DNA from: Peterkaempfera griseoplana
GTDB taxonomy: Bacteria; Actinomycetota; Actinomycetes; Streptomycetales; Streptomycetaceae
DNA: 50,503 bases
NCBI RefSeq assembly: GCF_001418575.1
Contig: NZ_LIQR01000322.1
Span: 1 to 50,503 of the forward strand
Reading direction: 5' to 3'
Each line of letters starts with the position of its first letter. Position 1 is the first letter of the stretch. The translations under genes were made by a program, and so were the position numbers. The notes beneath the pieces are model-generated. The model worked only from the letters and a program-made list of their open reading frames with translations. It was not told the DNA's origin and did not search any database. Below are positions 1 through 7,895 of this stretch, piece by piece.

Positions 1-1155
1 GCTCTGGCGGCCATGGCCGCCCGCGCGGAAATCATTCTGGCCGCCAATTCCGAGCTGAGTTGGCAGCAGCCCTATGTCTCGGAATTCCACCGCGTGGACC
101 CGGCGGACGCCGCCGCTCTGGAGGAGCTGGTCCGCAAGGTGGCCCCGGACGGTCTGCTCACCTATGACGAGACCCTGGTGGAGCCGGTGGCGCTGGTCGC
201 CGCCGCGGCCGGGGTGCCGTACACCGACGTCGAGGCCGTCCGCCGCTGCAAGGACAAGAGCGCCATGCGCGCCGCGCTCGCCGAGGGCGGTCTGAGCCCG
301 GTCCGCTTCGCGGTGGCCCGCACCCCGGAGGAGGCCGTCCGCGCGGCAGGGGAGATCGGCTATCCCGTGGTGCTCAAGCCGCGGGCGCTCGGCGGCAGCA
401 TAGGCGTGCTCCGGGTGGCCGACGAGAAGGAGCTGCTGGAGTCGTTCGAGGTGGCCTCCGAGGCCAATGTCGACGGCCTCACCTCCGCCCACCCGGGCGT
501 GCTCATCGAGGAGTACCTGGACGGCCCCGAGTTCAGCGTGGACTGCGCCACCTGGCAGGGGGTGACGACCCCGCTGGTGGTCGCCGAGAAGGCGCTCGCC
601 TTCCCCCCGTACTTCGAGGAGTTCGGCCACATCGTGCCGGCCGCCCCGCAACCCGACCTGGACGCCGCCGTCGAGCTGGTGGTCCAGGCGCACCGCGTGG
701 TGGGCCTGGACCGGCTGGTGAGCCACAGCGAGGTCAAGCTGACCAGCCGCGGCCCCCGGATCGTGGAGATCAACGTCAGGCTCGGCGGCGACCTCATTCC
801 CTATCTGGGGCATCTCGCCACCGGGGTCGACGTGGCCGGAGCGGCGGCGGACATCGCGGTGGGACAGGAGCCCGACCTGGGCACCGACCGCGAGCGGTTC
901 GCGGCGGTCGCCATGATCTACCCCGAGTACGACATCCGGCTGGAGGAGGTCCGCCTGAACGGCGACCACCCCGGACTGGAGCAGTTCACCACCTTCCTGC
1001 CGGCCGGCACCGAGGTCCGGCTGCCCCCCGAGGGCTTCCTCTCCAGGATCGCCTTCGCCGTGGTCACCGCCGACACCCGGGAGGGGTGCCAGGCCCGGGT
1101 CGAGGCGGTCCGCGCCGGAGTGGAGATCTCCGGCACGCCGCTGGCAGCACGGTGA
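1..1155 (+). CDS. ATP-grasp carboxylate-amine ligase (5' end outside window)
   Basis: The frame is open from base 1, so the N-terminus probably lies upstream; the ATG at 13 would leave an unusually short pre-ATP-grasp domain. The protein shows the ATP-grasp fold: the lid and ATP-binding strand around KPRALGGSIGVL, a flexible loop with EEYLDGPEFSVD, and the metal-binding segment EVKLTSRGPRIVEINVRLGG, whose E..N.R pattern coordinates Mg-ATP. It resembles the carnosine-synthase and dipeptide-ligase branch, which activates a carboxylate as acyl phosphate and joins it to an amine. Its stop overlaps the exporter start (GTGA), so the two are translationally coupled. In this cluster it probably forms an amide or peptide bond in the product, or adds an amino acid for self-protection. 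The substrate cannot be read from the sequence. Confidence 0.85.
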   Translation, partial: ALAAMAARAEIILAANSELSWQQPYVSEFHRVDPADAAALEELVRKVAPDGLLTYDETLVEPVALVAAAAGVPYTDVEAVRRCKDKSAMRAALAEGGLSPVRFAVARTPEEAVRAAGEIGYPVVLKPRALGGSIGVLRVADEKELLESFEVASEANVDGLTSAHPGVLIEEYLDGPEFSVDCATWQGVTTPLVVAEKALAFPPYFEEFGHIVPAAPQPDLDAAVELVVQAHRVVGLDRLVSHSEVKLTSRGPRIVEINVRLGGDLIPYLGHLATGVDVAGAAADIAVGQEPDLGTDRERFAAVAMIYPEYDIRLEEVRLNGDHPGLEQFTTFLPAGTEVRLPPEGFLSRIAFAVVTADTREGCQARVEAVRAGVEISGTPLAAR

Positions 1156-2408
1156 GCGCGACCCACGAGGCCGAGTCGGAGGAGGCGGGGGAGCAGCACC
1201 GGTCGGTGCTGAAGGTGGTGCTCTCCGCGCCGCGCCCGGTCTGGGTGCTGGTGGCGGGCGTCTTCATCAACCGCACCGGGTCGTTCTTCTCCACCTTCCT
1301 GGTGCTCTTCCTCAAGCAACTCGGCTTCACCGTCAAGGAGATGCCGCTGGTGCTGCTCTGCGTCGGCGCCGCGATACCGGTGGGCTCGCTGGTCGGCGGC
1401 TGGGCCGCCGACCGCTTCTCCCGCCGGGCCTCCCTGGTCGGCTCCACCGCGCTGGCGACCGGCGGGCTGGCGCTGATCGGCTTCTCGCCGAACCGGGACG
1501 TCGCCCTGGCCGGTGTCTTCGTCGCGGCGCTCTTCGCGCAGGCGTATCTGCCGGCCGCGTCCGCGCTGCTGGTGGACCACACCCAGGAGCGCGACCGGGT
1601 GCCGATCTTCGCCTTCTTCCGGCTGGCCCTCAACCTGGGCGCCGCGCTGGGCCCGGTGGTCGCCGCCCTGCTCTCCTCACACGGCCTCAAACTGCTCTTC
1701 CTGGTGAGCGCCTGCTGCTACGCCGTCTTCTCGGCGGTGCTGTGGACGGGCCTGCGGACGGGGCCGGTCAAGGACGCCGAGGGCCCGGCGAGCGCCAAGG
1801 AGGCAGAGCGGGCGGTACGCGGCCACCAGCGCACCCCGGCGGTCATGCTGGCCTTCTATGCCGCGGTCCTGGGCATCACGGTGGTCTACGTCCAGTACTC
1901 CTCCACCGTCTCCCTGGCCGTCTCCGCGGCCCACAGCACCGAGATCTACGCCACCCTGCTCACCCTCAACGGCCTGCTGGTGATCGCCGCCGAGGTGCCG
2001 CTGAGCTCCTGGACCCGCCGGCTGCCCTGGTGGATCCCGGTGACCCTGGGCACCGCCTGCATGGCGGTGGGCATCGCGGTCTCCGGGGCCTTCAAGCCCT
2101 ATGCGCTGGTGGCCGTGGGCGTGGTGGTCTGGTCGGTCGGCGAGATGCTCTTCTCGCCGGTGGTCAGCAGCGCGGTCGCGGAACTCTCCCCACCCGACCG
2201 GATCGGTCGGTACCAGGGCTATCTGGCCACCGTCCAGGCGACCGCCTTCGCGCTGGGCCCTGCCCTGGGCACCTTCGTCTACGGGTACTCCACGGGAGTG
2301 CTCTGGGCCGGCTGCCTGGCCGTGGGTGCGCTGGCCTGCGGGGCCGTCGTCTTCGCCGGCCGTACGGCGCACCGGCCCGAGGAGAAGCCGATCGCTGTCG
2401 GCGCGTGA
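1152..2408 (+). CDS. MFS transporter, probable product exporter
   Basis: This 418-residue protein has about twelve hydrophobic helices split by a charged central loop (around KDAEGPASAKEAERA) between two six-helix halves. The MFS signature after helix 2 is present as GGWAADRFSRR, matching the G..aDr.grr motif between TM2 and TM3. The GTG start overlaps the ATP-grasp stop by four bases and gives a 20-30 residue hydrophilic N-tail before the first helix. Drug:proton antiporters of this type commonly export the product of the gene cluster they lie in. A second, distinct MFS gene is present at 14521-15756, so the cluster may export two species or use one for import of a precursor. The substrate is unknown. 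Confidence 0.88.
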   Translation: MSATHEAESEEAGEQHRSVLKVVLSAPRPVWVLVAGVFINRTGSFFSTFLVLFLKQLGFTVKEMPLVLLCVGAAIPVGSLVGGWAADRFSRRASLVGSTALATGGLALIGFSPNRDVALAGVFVAALFAQAYLPAASALLVDHTQERDRVPIFAFFRLALNLGAALGPVVAALLSSHGLKLLFLVSACCYAVFSAVLWTGLRTGPVKDAEGPASAKEAERAVRGHQRTPAVMLAFYAAVLGITVVYVQYSSTVSLAVSAAHSTEIYATLLTLNGLLVIAAEVPLSSWTRRLPWWIPVTLGTACMAVGIAVSGAFKPYALVAVGVVVWSVGEMLFSPVVSSAVAELSPPDRIGRYQGYLATVQATAFALGPALGTFVYGYSTGVLWAGCLAVGALACGAVVFAGRTAHRPEEKPIAVGA

Positions 2409-2470
2409 TCGCGCCGTCTCTTCCGAGTCCGCCTCAGACGGCCCGCGACGCCGTCCCTCAGGAGTACGAC

Positions 2471-4108
2471 GTGCAGACAGAGCAGCAGACCCCCGCCGTG
2501 CCCGCCCCGGGGGAGTCACCCGGAATCGTCGCCGAGTGGCTCCGGGAGGCACGGACCGGCGGGGTGCACCTGCCGGAACGCGGCGAGGTGCGGTACGTCC
2601 CCTGGTCCCAGGTCCACGACGACGTGGAGCAGCTCCACGGCCGGCTGGCCGAGCGTGGGGTACGGCCCGGTTCCCGGATCGGCATCCGGGGCCACAACAG
2701 CTATCAGTGGCTGGTGCTGGACCTGGCGCTGCTGCGGCTGGGAGCGGTACCGGTCGCGGTTCCCGTGCCGGACTTCAAGGGCACCTCCAACGCGGAGCTG
2801 ACCACCCGTTACGGACTGGCCGCGGTCTTCGCCGGACCGGAGTCCCGGTCCGCCGGGGACGGGGAGTCGGTGGCCCCGCTGGAGCGGGTCCTGGAGGGGA
2901 CGGACGTCACCCCGCTGAGCGACCCGCCGCCGCCGGAGGGCAAGCAGGTCCTGGTCGACCAGCGCGAGGTGTTCACCCTCGCCTTCTCCTCCGGCACCGC
3001 GGGCCGGGTCAAGTGCCTGCTGCTGGCCTGGCGCGGGGTGGAGGCGCTGGTTCAGGCGCAGAGCGCGGCGCATCCGATGCGGCCGGAGGACCGCATCATG
3101 ATCGCGCTGCCGCTCTCCACCTTCCAGCAGCGGTACCTGTGCTACCTGGCGATCCGCAACGGCTGCGACATCGTCCTCACCACCGCCGCCCGCTTCGTGC
3201 AGGCGCTGCCCGCGACCCGGCCGACCTTCCTGCTGGGCCCGCCGAACTTCTACGAGTTCGTGGAGACCCGCTACCGCAACCTGGGCGCCCGGCAGCGTCT
3301 CCTGCGGGACGCCGCGGCCGGGCTGGCCGTGCTGCTGCCGCGGGAGTCCTGGCGGCGCGGCTGGCGCCGCCGGGTCTTCCGCTCCTTCCACGAGATGTAC
3401 GGCGGTTCCATGCGGCTGATGATGGTGGGCTCCGCCCCCGTCCGGCCGGGGATGCTGGAGTTCTTCGCCCGTGCCGGATTCGAGCTCTACCAGATCTACG
3501 GCATGACCGAGATCGGCTATCTCACCTGGAACCGCCCGGGCGCCAACCGCATGGGCTCGGTGGGCCGGCAGGTCTACCCGGGGACCGTGGAGGTCAACGA
3601 GGCCGGCGAGGTCCTGGTGCGCCACGCCTGGCATCTGTGCATCGGCTACGAGGGCGAGTCGCCGGACGACGTGGCGCAGGTGTTCCGCGCCTCCGACACC
3701 GTCGCCACCGGGGACCTCGGCGCCTTCGACCAGGACGGCTTCCTGCACCTGAAGGGCCGTAAGAAGAACCTCATCATCACCACCGGCGGCCAGAAGCTCC
3801 AGATGGAGGATCTGGAGGCCGAACTGTGCCGGGTCAGGGGCGTCGACCAGGCCGCGCTGTTCACCGTCGACGGCGGGGGCATGGCCGTGGCAGCCTGGGT
3901 CCAGGGGGACGAGGGGGAGGCGCGCAGCGGTCTGCTGGCGCGTGTCGGCCAGATCAACTCCCGTCTGGTGGGCGACCTCAAGATCCGTGCCTTCACCCTG
4001 GTCGAGGGCACTCTGTCGGCGGACAGCCCGCTGCTCAACCGCAATCTCAAGATCAACCGTGAGGCGGTGCGGGCCGCAGTGGCCGACCGCCTGGAACCAC
4101 TCGACTGA
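2471..4108 (+). CDS. AMP-forming acyl/aminoacyl ligase (ANL superfamily)
   Basis: The start is GTG 2471 with a GGAG six bases upstream. The 545-residue protein has ANL core motifs: a phosphate-binding A3 loop in the unusual form SSGTAGRVK instead of the common TSGSTGxPK, the adenine-binding YGMTEIGY, the hinge aspartate region TGDLGAFDQDGF, and a C-terminal lysine in NRNLKINR. The last resembles long-chain acyl-CoA ligases, which end in a T.KLKR-like motif. These enzymes make an acyl-adenylate and pass the acyl group to CoA or a carrier. A free-standing carrier protein follows 16 bp downstream, so loading of that carrier is the natural guess. It is similar along its length to the ligase at 32297-33859, which also precedes a carrier; both share an LQQRY-type segment. 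Substrate unknown. Confidence 0.85.
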   Translation: MQTEQQTPAVPAPGESPGIVAEWLREARTGGVHLPERGEVRYVPWSQVHDDVEQLHGRLAERGVRPGSRIGIRGHNSYQWLVLDLALLRLGAVPVAVPVPDFKGTSNAELTTRYGLAAVFAGPESRSAGDGESVAPLERVLEGTDVTPLSDPPPPEGKQVLVDQREVFTLAFSSGTAGRVKCLLLAWRGVEALVQAQSAAHPMRPEDRIMIALPLSTFQQRYLCYLAIRNGCDIVLTTAARFVQALPATRPTFLLGPPNFYEFVETRYRNLGARQRLLRDAAAGLAVLLPRESWRRGWRRRVFRSFHEMYGGSMRLMMVGSAPVRPGMLEFFARAGFELYQIYGMTEIGYLTWNRPGANRMGSVGRQVYPGTVEVNEAGEVLVRHAWHLCIGYEGESPDDVAQVFRASDTVATGDLGAFDQDGFLHLKGRKKNLIITTGGQKLQMEDLEAELCRVRGVDQAALFTVDGGGMAVAAWVQGDEGEARSGLLARVGQINSRLVGDLKIRAFTLVEGTLSADSPLLNRNLKINREAVRAAVADRLEPLD

Positions 4109-4124
4109 CGAGGAGTCCGATTCC

Positions 4125-4385
4125 ATGTCCCAGGGACAGCTGTCGAACAGCGCGGAACGGCCGGTGGAGGAGGTCGCCGAGCTGTGGACGGCGCTGCTGC
4201 ACCGCAAGAGCGTGCCCCATGACGTCTCCTTCATCGAACTGGGTGGGGACTCCCTGCTGATCATCGCCCTGCTGGAGGAGATCGAGGGCCGCTTCGGGGT
4301 GTACCTGGAGGCCGAGGAGGTCCTGGAGGACCTCACGGTCACCGGTATCGCCACCGCGATAGCCGGCGCCCGCCAGGCCGGCTGA
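4125..4385 (+). CDS. Free-standing acyl/peptidyl carrier protein
   Basis: This 86-residue acidic protein carries the phosphopantetheine attachment motif GGDSLL (the serine near residue 43) in a four-helix carrier-protein context. A GAGGAG ribosome-binding site lies nine bases upstream of the ATG. It directly follows an AMP-forming ligase and is the last gene of its run before a strong hairpin. The GGDS form is more typical of peptidyl carrier proteins than of fatty-acid ACPs, so an amino acid or a short acyl group may be its cargo. It should be activated by the phosphopantetheinyl transferase at 18332-19030. It is one of four free-standing carriers in the cluster. Confidence 0.88.
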   Translation: MSQGQLSNSAERPVEEVAELWTALLHRKSVPHDVSFIELGGDSLLIIALLEEIEGRFGVYLEAEEVLEDLTVTGIATAIAGARQAG

Positions 4386-4386
4386 G

Positions 4387-4442
4387 CGCAGAACGCCCGA
4401 GGGCCCCTCCCCGCAGCGGGGAGGGGCCCTCGGGCGTCTGCG
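4387..4442. terminator. Strong bidirectional hairpin between convergent genes
   Basis: A perfect 19-bp inverted repeat (4394-4412 pairing with 4418-4436) encloses a five-base loop. The stem extends further on both sides after a one-base bulge. It lies between the carrier-protein stop (4385, rightward) and the hydrolase stop (4469, leftward), so it can end transcription from both directions. No long T-tract follows, as is usual in high-GC actinobacteria. Confidence 0.85.
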
Positions 4443-4468
4443 GAAGCGCTCCGTGGAAGCGCGTGCGG

Positions 4469-5464
4469 TCAGACCGGGACGCCGGCCGGTGCGGCCGGCG
4501 TCCGGGAGGCGGCCCGCAGCAGCACGGCGCACTGCTCGTCCAGGGAACGGCGGGTCGCCACCGCCTCCGGCGCCGCGGCGTCGAACCCGTGGAAGGTCCC
4601 CGGGAACTGGTGCAGCTCCACCGCGACATCGGCGGCCAGCAGCCGTACGGCGTACTGGATGCCCTCGTCGCGCAGCGGGTCGAACTCCGCGGTGAGCACA
4701 TAGGCGGGCGGCAGCCCCGTGAGGTCCTCGGCGCGCGCGGGCGCGGCGTACGGGGACACCGGCTCCCGGTCGTCCGCCCCCAGGTAGTGGTTCCACATGT
4801 GCACGCTGTTCGGCTGGTTCCAGCCCGGCGTGGTGCCGAACTCCCGCATGGAGACGGTGTCCAGGGCGTCGTCGATCACCGGGTAGAGCAGCATCTGCAG
4901 CATGATCTCCGGGCCGCCCAGATCGCGTGCGGCCAGCGACACCGCGGCCGCCAGGGCGCCGCCCGCGCTGCTGCCGCCCACCGCGATCCTGCGCGGGTCC
5001 ACACCCAGCTCCCCGGCGTGCTCCGCCGTCCACACCAGGGCGTCGTAGCAGTCGTGGAAGCCGTGCGGGAAGGGGTGCTCGGGGGCCAGCCGGTAGTCCA
5101 CCGAGACCACCAGGACCCCGGTGCGCCGGGCGATCTCGGCGCACCGCGCGTCCTCGGTCTCCAGGTCGCCGGCCACGAAGGCGCCGCCGTGGAAGAAGAC
5201 CAGCGCGGGGGAGGACGCCGCCCGGCCCACCGGGTCGTAGACCCGGACCGGGATGTCCGGTGCGCCCTCCCTGGCCGGGATCAGCCGCTCGCCGACCGTG
5301 AGGTCCTGCGGGCCGGCCTGCTTGGGACGCAGCGCCCGGGAGAGCTTGAACGCCCGCTTCAGCGAGGCGCGCACCGCCGGCGGGTCGACATAGTCGAGGT
5401 CGGGCTGGAGCGTGGCTGCCCGGACCAGGTCCGGGTCCATCCCCGGCGGAACGATGATCGTCAA
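4469..5464 (-). CDS. Alpha/beta hydrolase, HSL/acetyl-esterase family
   Basis: This 331-residue serine hydrolase has the hormone-sensitive-lipase signature: oxyanion-hole HGGAF near residue 92, the nucleophile elbow GGSSAGG, an acid in the FDPLRDE segment and a histidine in GTFHGF. It is cytosolic, with no signal peptide. It is the last gene of a leftward run and starts three bases after the nitrilase-family stop, so the two are probably co-translated. It is a clear full-length paralogue of the hydrolase at 10712-11686. The family hydrolyses short acyl esters and some carbamates or amides. In this cluster it could remove a protecting acyl group or trim a precursor. The substrate is not evident. 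Confidence 0.88.
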   Translation of the reverse strand: MTIIVPPGMDPDLVRAATLQPDLDYVDPPAVRASLKRAFKLSRALRPKQAGPQDLTVGERLIPAREGAPDIPVRVYDPVGRAASSPALVFFHGGAFVAGDLETEDARCAEIARRTGVLVVSVDYRLAPEHPFPHGFHDCYDALVWTAEHAGELGVDPRRIAVGGSSAGGALAAAVSLAARDLGGPEIMLQMLLYPVIDDALDTVSMREFGTTPGWNQPNSVHMWNHYLGADDREPVSPYAAPARAEDLTGLPPAYVLTAEFDPLRDEGIQYAVRLLAADVAVELHQFPGTFHGFDAAAPEAVATRRSLDEQCAVLLRAASRTPAAPAGVPV

Positions 5465-5467
5465 GGG

Positions 5468-6292
5468 TCAGGCCCCTTCAGTGCCATGAGTGGTGACAGC
5501 GGAGACAGCGGTGACGGCTGCGAGACGGCGGTCCGACAGGACCGGGAACGCCTTGCGGGCCGCGGCGGTCTCCGCGGGATCGAAGTCGACCGACAGCGTC
5601 TGCGGGACGCTGCCGGCCGCGGCGAGCACCTGGCCGCGCGGGTCCACGACCATGCTGTGGCCGCCGACGGCGACACCCGCCTGCACCCCGGCGGCGTTGG
5701 CCGCGACCACCAGGGCCTGGTTCTCCACGGCCCGGGCCCGCACCAGCAGCCGCCAGTGGTCGATCCGGGCCAGCGGCCAGGCCGCGGTCAGCACGATCAG
5801 CTCGGCGCCCTGCTCCACCATGCTGCGGAACAGCTCGGGGAAGCGCAGGTCGTAGCAGGTGGCCAGGCCGACGGCGCCGAACGGCGCCGGGCTCACCACG
5901 ACGGCCTCGCCCGCGGTGAGCAGTGCGGACTCCCGCGAGTCATGGCCGAAGAGGTGCATCTTGCGGTACGAGGACGCCAGCTCCCCGTCCGGGGTGAACA
6001 GCAGGCTGGTGTTGTACAGCCGCCCGGAGCCGTCCCGCTCCACGAAGGAGCCGGCGTGCAGATGCGCCCCCGCCGAGCGGGCCGCCTCGGCGAGCGCCCC
6101 GCGCAGCCTCCCGTCGAGCGGCTCGGCGGTCCCCGGGTAGTCGTCGAAGTGGAAGTAGCCGGTTGGCCAGAGCTCCGGCAGCACCACCAGGTCGGCGCCC
6201 CGGCAGGCGGCGATCTGCTCGCACACCGTCTCCACGCGCTCCCGGAGCGGAAGCGCGGGATCGGTGCCGATCTGCAGCAGGTCGATGCGCAT
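5468..6292 (-). CDS. Nitrilase-superfamily amidohydrolase
   Basis: All three catalytic residues of the carbon-nitrogen hydrolase superfamily are visible: Glu40 in VVLPELW, Lys111 in YRKMHLF and Cys146 in GLATCYDLRFPEL. The length (274 residues) is normal for the family. The YDLRFPEL context resembles omega-amidase and other aliphatic amidases rather than true nitrilases. It begins 27 bp after the GNAT-like gene and is followed three bases later by the alpha/beta hydrolase. Possible roles are hydrolysis of an amide or hydrazide bond in an intermediate, or removal of an amino-acyl protecting group. The C-terminus contains a low-complexity TAVSAVTT stretch encoded by short imperfect DNA repeats. 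Confidence 0.88.
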   Translation of the reverse strand: MRIDLLQIGTDPALPLRERVETVCEQIAACRGADLVVLPELWPTGYFHFDDYPGTAEPLDGRLRGALAEAARSAGAHLHAGSFVERDGSGRLYNTSLLFTPDGELASSYRKMHLFGHDSRESALLTAGEAVVVSPAPFGAVGLATCYDLRFPELFRSMVEQGAELIVLTAAWPLARIDHWRLLVRARAVENQALVVAANAAGVQAGVAVGGHSMVVDPRGQVLAAAGSVPQTLSVDFDPAETAAARKAFPVLSDRRLAAVTAVSAVTTHGTEGA

Positions 6293-6319
6293 GGTGTGCA
6301 GCCCCTTCGGGGATCCGGG

Positions 6320-7093
6320 TCAGCGGACGCGGCCCACGAGCAGGAACGCGTCCAGCGGCCCCAACTGGCCGCGGAAGAGCTTGTCCAGTTCGGGGTCCCC
6401 GGTCGTGGGCAGCTCCCCGTACAGCTCGTCCAGCGCGTCGTAGGCCCCGCGGACGGTCAGCGCCGGGGCGTCCAGGATGTCCTGCTGCCCCAGCCACCTG
6501 GCCAGGTGCCGGGCCGCCTCCACCACGTCGCCGGGGGCGGCGGTGGCCGGCTGCGGGTACAGCGCGTCGGGGGCGGGCAGCAGCCGGCGCATCAGCCGGT
6601 AGAAGATCGGGCTCTCGGTGCGGGCGGTGAGGTAGACCGGCTTGCCGGCCGGGCAGCCCGCCACCGACCCGCTGACCCGGGCCTGCATCAGCTGCCGCAT
6701 CACCCCGCCGGACTGGCGGGTGGGGACCATCCCGGTGGAGTCCAGGTAGACCAGGGTGAAGCCGTCGTACGGGAGGACGTGGAAGCCGGTCCAGCCGACC
6801 ATCCGGCCGTCCTCGTCGGCGATCAGGACGAACTCGGCAAGGCGCTCCAGATAGCCCTCCTTGCTGCGCTGCGCCCAGTACGGCGTCATGTCGGCGCCGA
6901 AGCTGCTGGTCGTCACCGGGATGAGCGCCGCGTACACCCGCTCCTGGGCCGAGTGGTTCAGTACGGCCCCGGGGCGGACGATGACGGTGGCGGTGAGGCC
7001 TGCTCCGAGATCCAGGGTCTCGCAGCCCTCGGCGGCCGAGCCGAGGATGTCCGCCACCGCCGGGAGGACGGGCTGCTGCTGGGTGGTTGTCAT
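6320..7093 (-). CDS. GNAT-fold acyltransferase-like protein
   Basis: The 257-residue protein starts at ATG 7093; longer in-frame starts would run into the SDR gene. The middle looks like a GNAT fold: a strand FVLIADEDGRMVGWTGF, a following strand LVYLDSTGMV, then a QSGGVM turn in the place of the acetyl-CoA pyrophosphate loop, and a late FYRLMRRL segment. The canonical R/QxxGxG/A loop is imperfect, so acetyl-CoA may not be the donor and the assignment is moderate. It sits 40 bp downstream of an SDR gene in a leftward run. Possible roles include N-acylation of an amine or hydroxylamine intermediate, or self-protection. No membrane segment or signal peptide is seen. Confidence 0.55.
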   Translation of the reverse strand: MTTTQQQPVLPAVADILGSAAEGCETLDLGAGLTATVIVRPGAVLNHSAQERVYAALIPVTTSSFGADMTPYWAQRSKEGYLERLAEFVLIADEDGRMVGWTGFHVLPYDGFTLVYLDSTGMVPTRQSGGVMRQLMQARVSGSVAGCPAGKPVYLTARTESPIFYRLMRRLLPAPDALYPQPATAAPGDVVEAARHLARWLGQQDILDAPALTVRGAYDALDELYGELPTTGDPELDKLFRGQLGPLDAFLLVGRVR

Positions 7094-7133
7094 GGTGGGG
7101 GTTGTCCTCTCTGGCCCTGCTGCTCTGTTCCGT

Positions 7134-7889
7134 TCACTGATCCTGGCTGCCGAAGACGACGCCGTGCGAGGAGGCCGTGCCGCCGGCCAGCTCACCGCCG
7201 TCCACGATCAGCTGCTGGCCGGTGATGAACCGGGCCTGCGGCGACGCCAGGAAGTGGAAGGCCTCGGCGATCTCGGCCGGGTCCGCGTGCCGGCCCGCCG
7301 GAATTCTGGCGTTGACCTCCGCCAGCATCTCGTCGGTGTACTCGGCGCGCTGCATCGGCGTCATCACATAGCCGGGGCTGACACAGGCGGTGCGCACATG
7401 CGGTGAGAGCTCCAGGGCCAGGGTCCGCGCCAGGGCGAGCACGGCGGCCTTGGAGGCGTTGTAGTCCGCGTAGTAGGGGTACCCGGCGCTGCCGTTGGTG
7501 GAGGCCGTGGCGAGCAGCACCCCGCTGCGGGCCGCGACCATGTGCCGGGCGGCGGCCTGCCAGAGGCCGATGACCCCCATCAGGTTGATGTCCAGCAGTG
7601 CCCGGACGTCCTTCTCGGTCATCTCCAGGAACGTCCTGCGCAGGCTGATACCGGCGTTGGCGATGGCCACGTCGACGGAGCCGTGGGTCTCGGCCACCCG
7701 GTCGACCGCGGCGCCCACCGCGGCCCAGTCGGTGACGTCCACCTCGACCCACTCCCCCGCGCCGGCGTCCCCGGCCGGGGGACGCAGGTCGAAGTTGACG
7801 ACCTGGTCCCCCGCCGAGGCGAACCGCTGCGCGGTGGCCAGACCGATTCCGGAGGAGGCGCCGGTGACCACTACGGTGCGCTTGTGCAT
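7134..7889 (-). CDS. Short-chain dehydrogenase/reductase (SDR)
   Basis: This is a classical SDR of 251 residues. It has the Rossmann motif TGASSGIG at the N-terminus, NAG near residue 83, a catalytic Ser and YxxxK in YNASKAA, and the PG loop VSPGYVMTPM. The TG...GIG pattern predicts NAD(P)H dependence. The ATG lies six bases after the preceding stop. It would interconvert a ketone and an alcohol on a pathway intermediate. Another SDR of the same class is encoded at 11752-12522, so two separate redox steps may be involved. The substrate is not readable from sequence. Confidence 0.9.
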   Translation of the reverse strand: MHKRTVVVTGASSGIGLATAQRFASAGDQVVNFDLRPPAGDAGAGEWVEVDVTDWAAVGAAVDRVAETHGSVDVAIANAGISLRRTFLEMTEKDVRALLDINLMGVIGLWQAAARHMVAARSGVLLATASTNGSAGYPYYADYNASKAAVLALARTLALELSPHVRTACVSPGYVMTPMQRAEYTDEMLAEVNARIPAGRHADPAEIAEAFHFLASPQARFITGQQLIVDGGELAGGTASSHGVVFGSQDQ

Positions 7890-7895
7890 GAATCC

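Noticed and set aside
13-15. ATG 13 as the true start of the first ATP-grasp gene
   Set aside because: The frame continues upstream to the window edge and no SD is visible in the 12 available bases, so the gene is more likely cut by the edge.
4463-7225. 920-codon open frame on the plus strand across the hydrolase, nitrilase and GNAT-like genes
   Set aside because: It is a frame shadow of three recognisable minus-strand genes. It has low-complexity sequence and no family signature.
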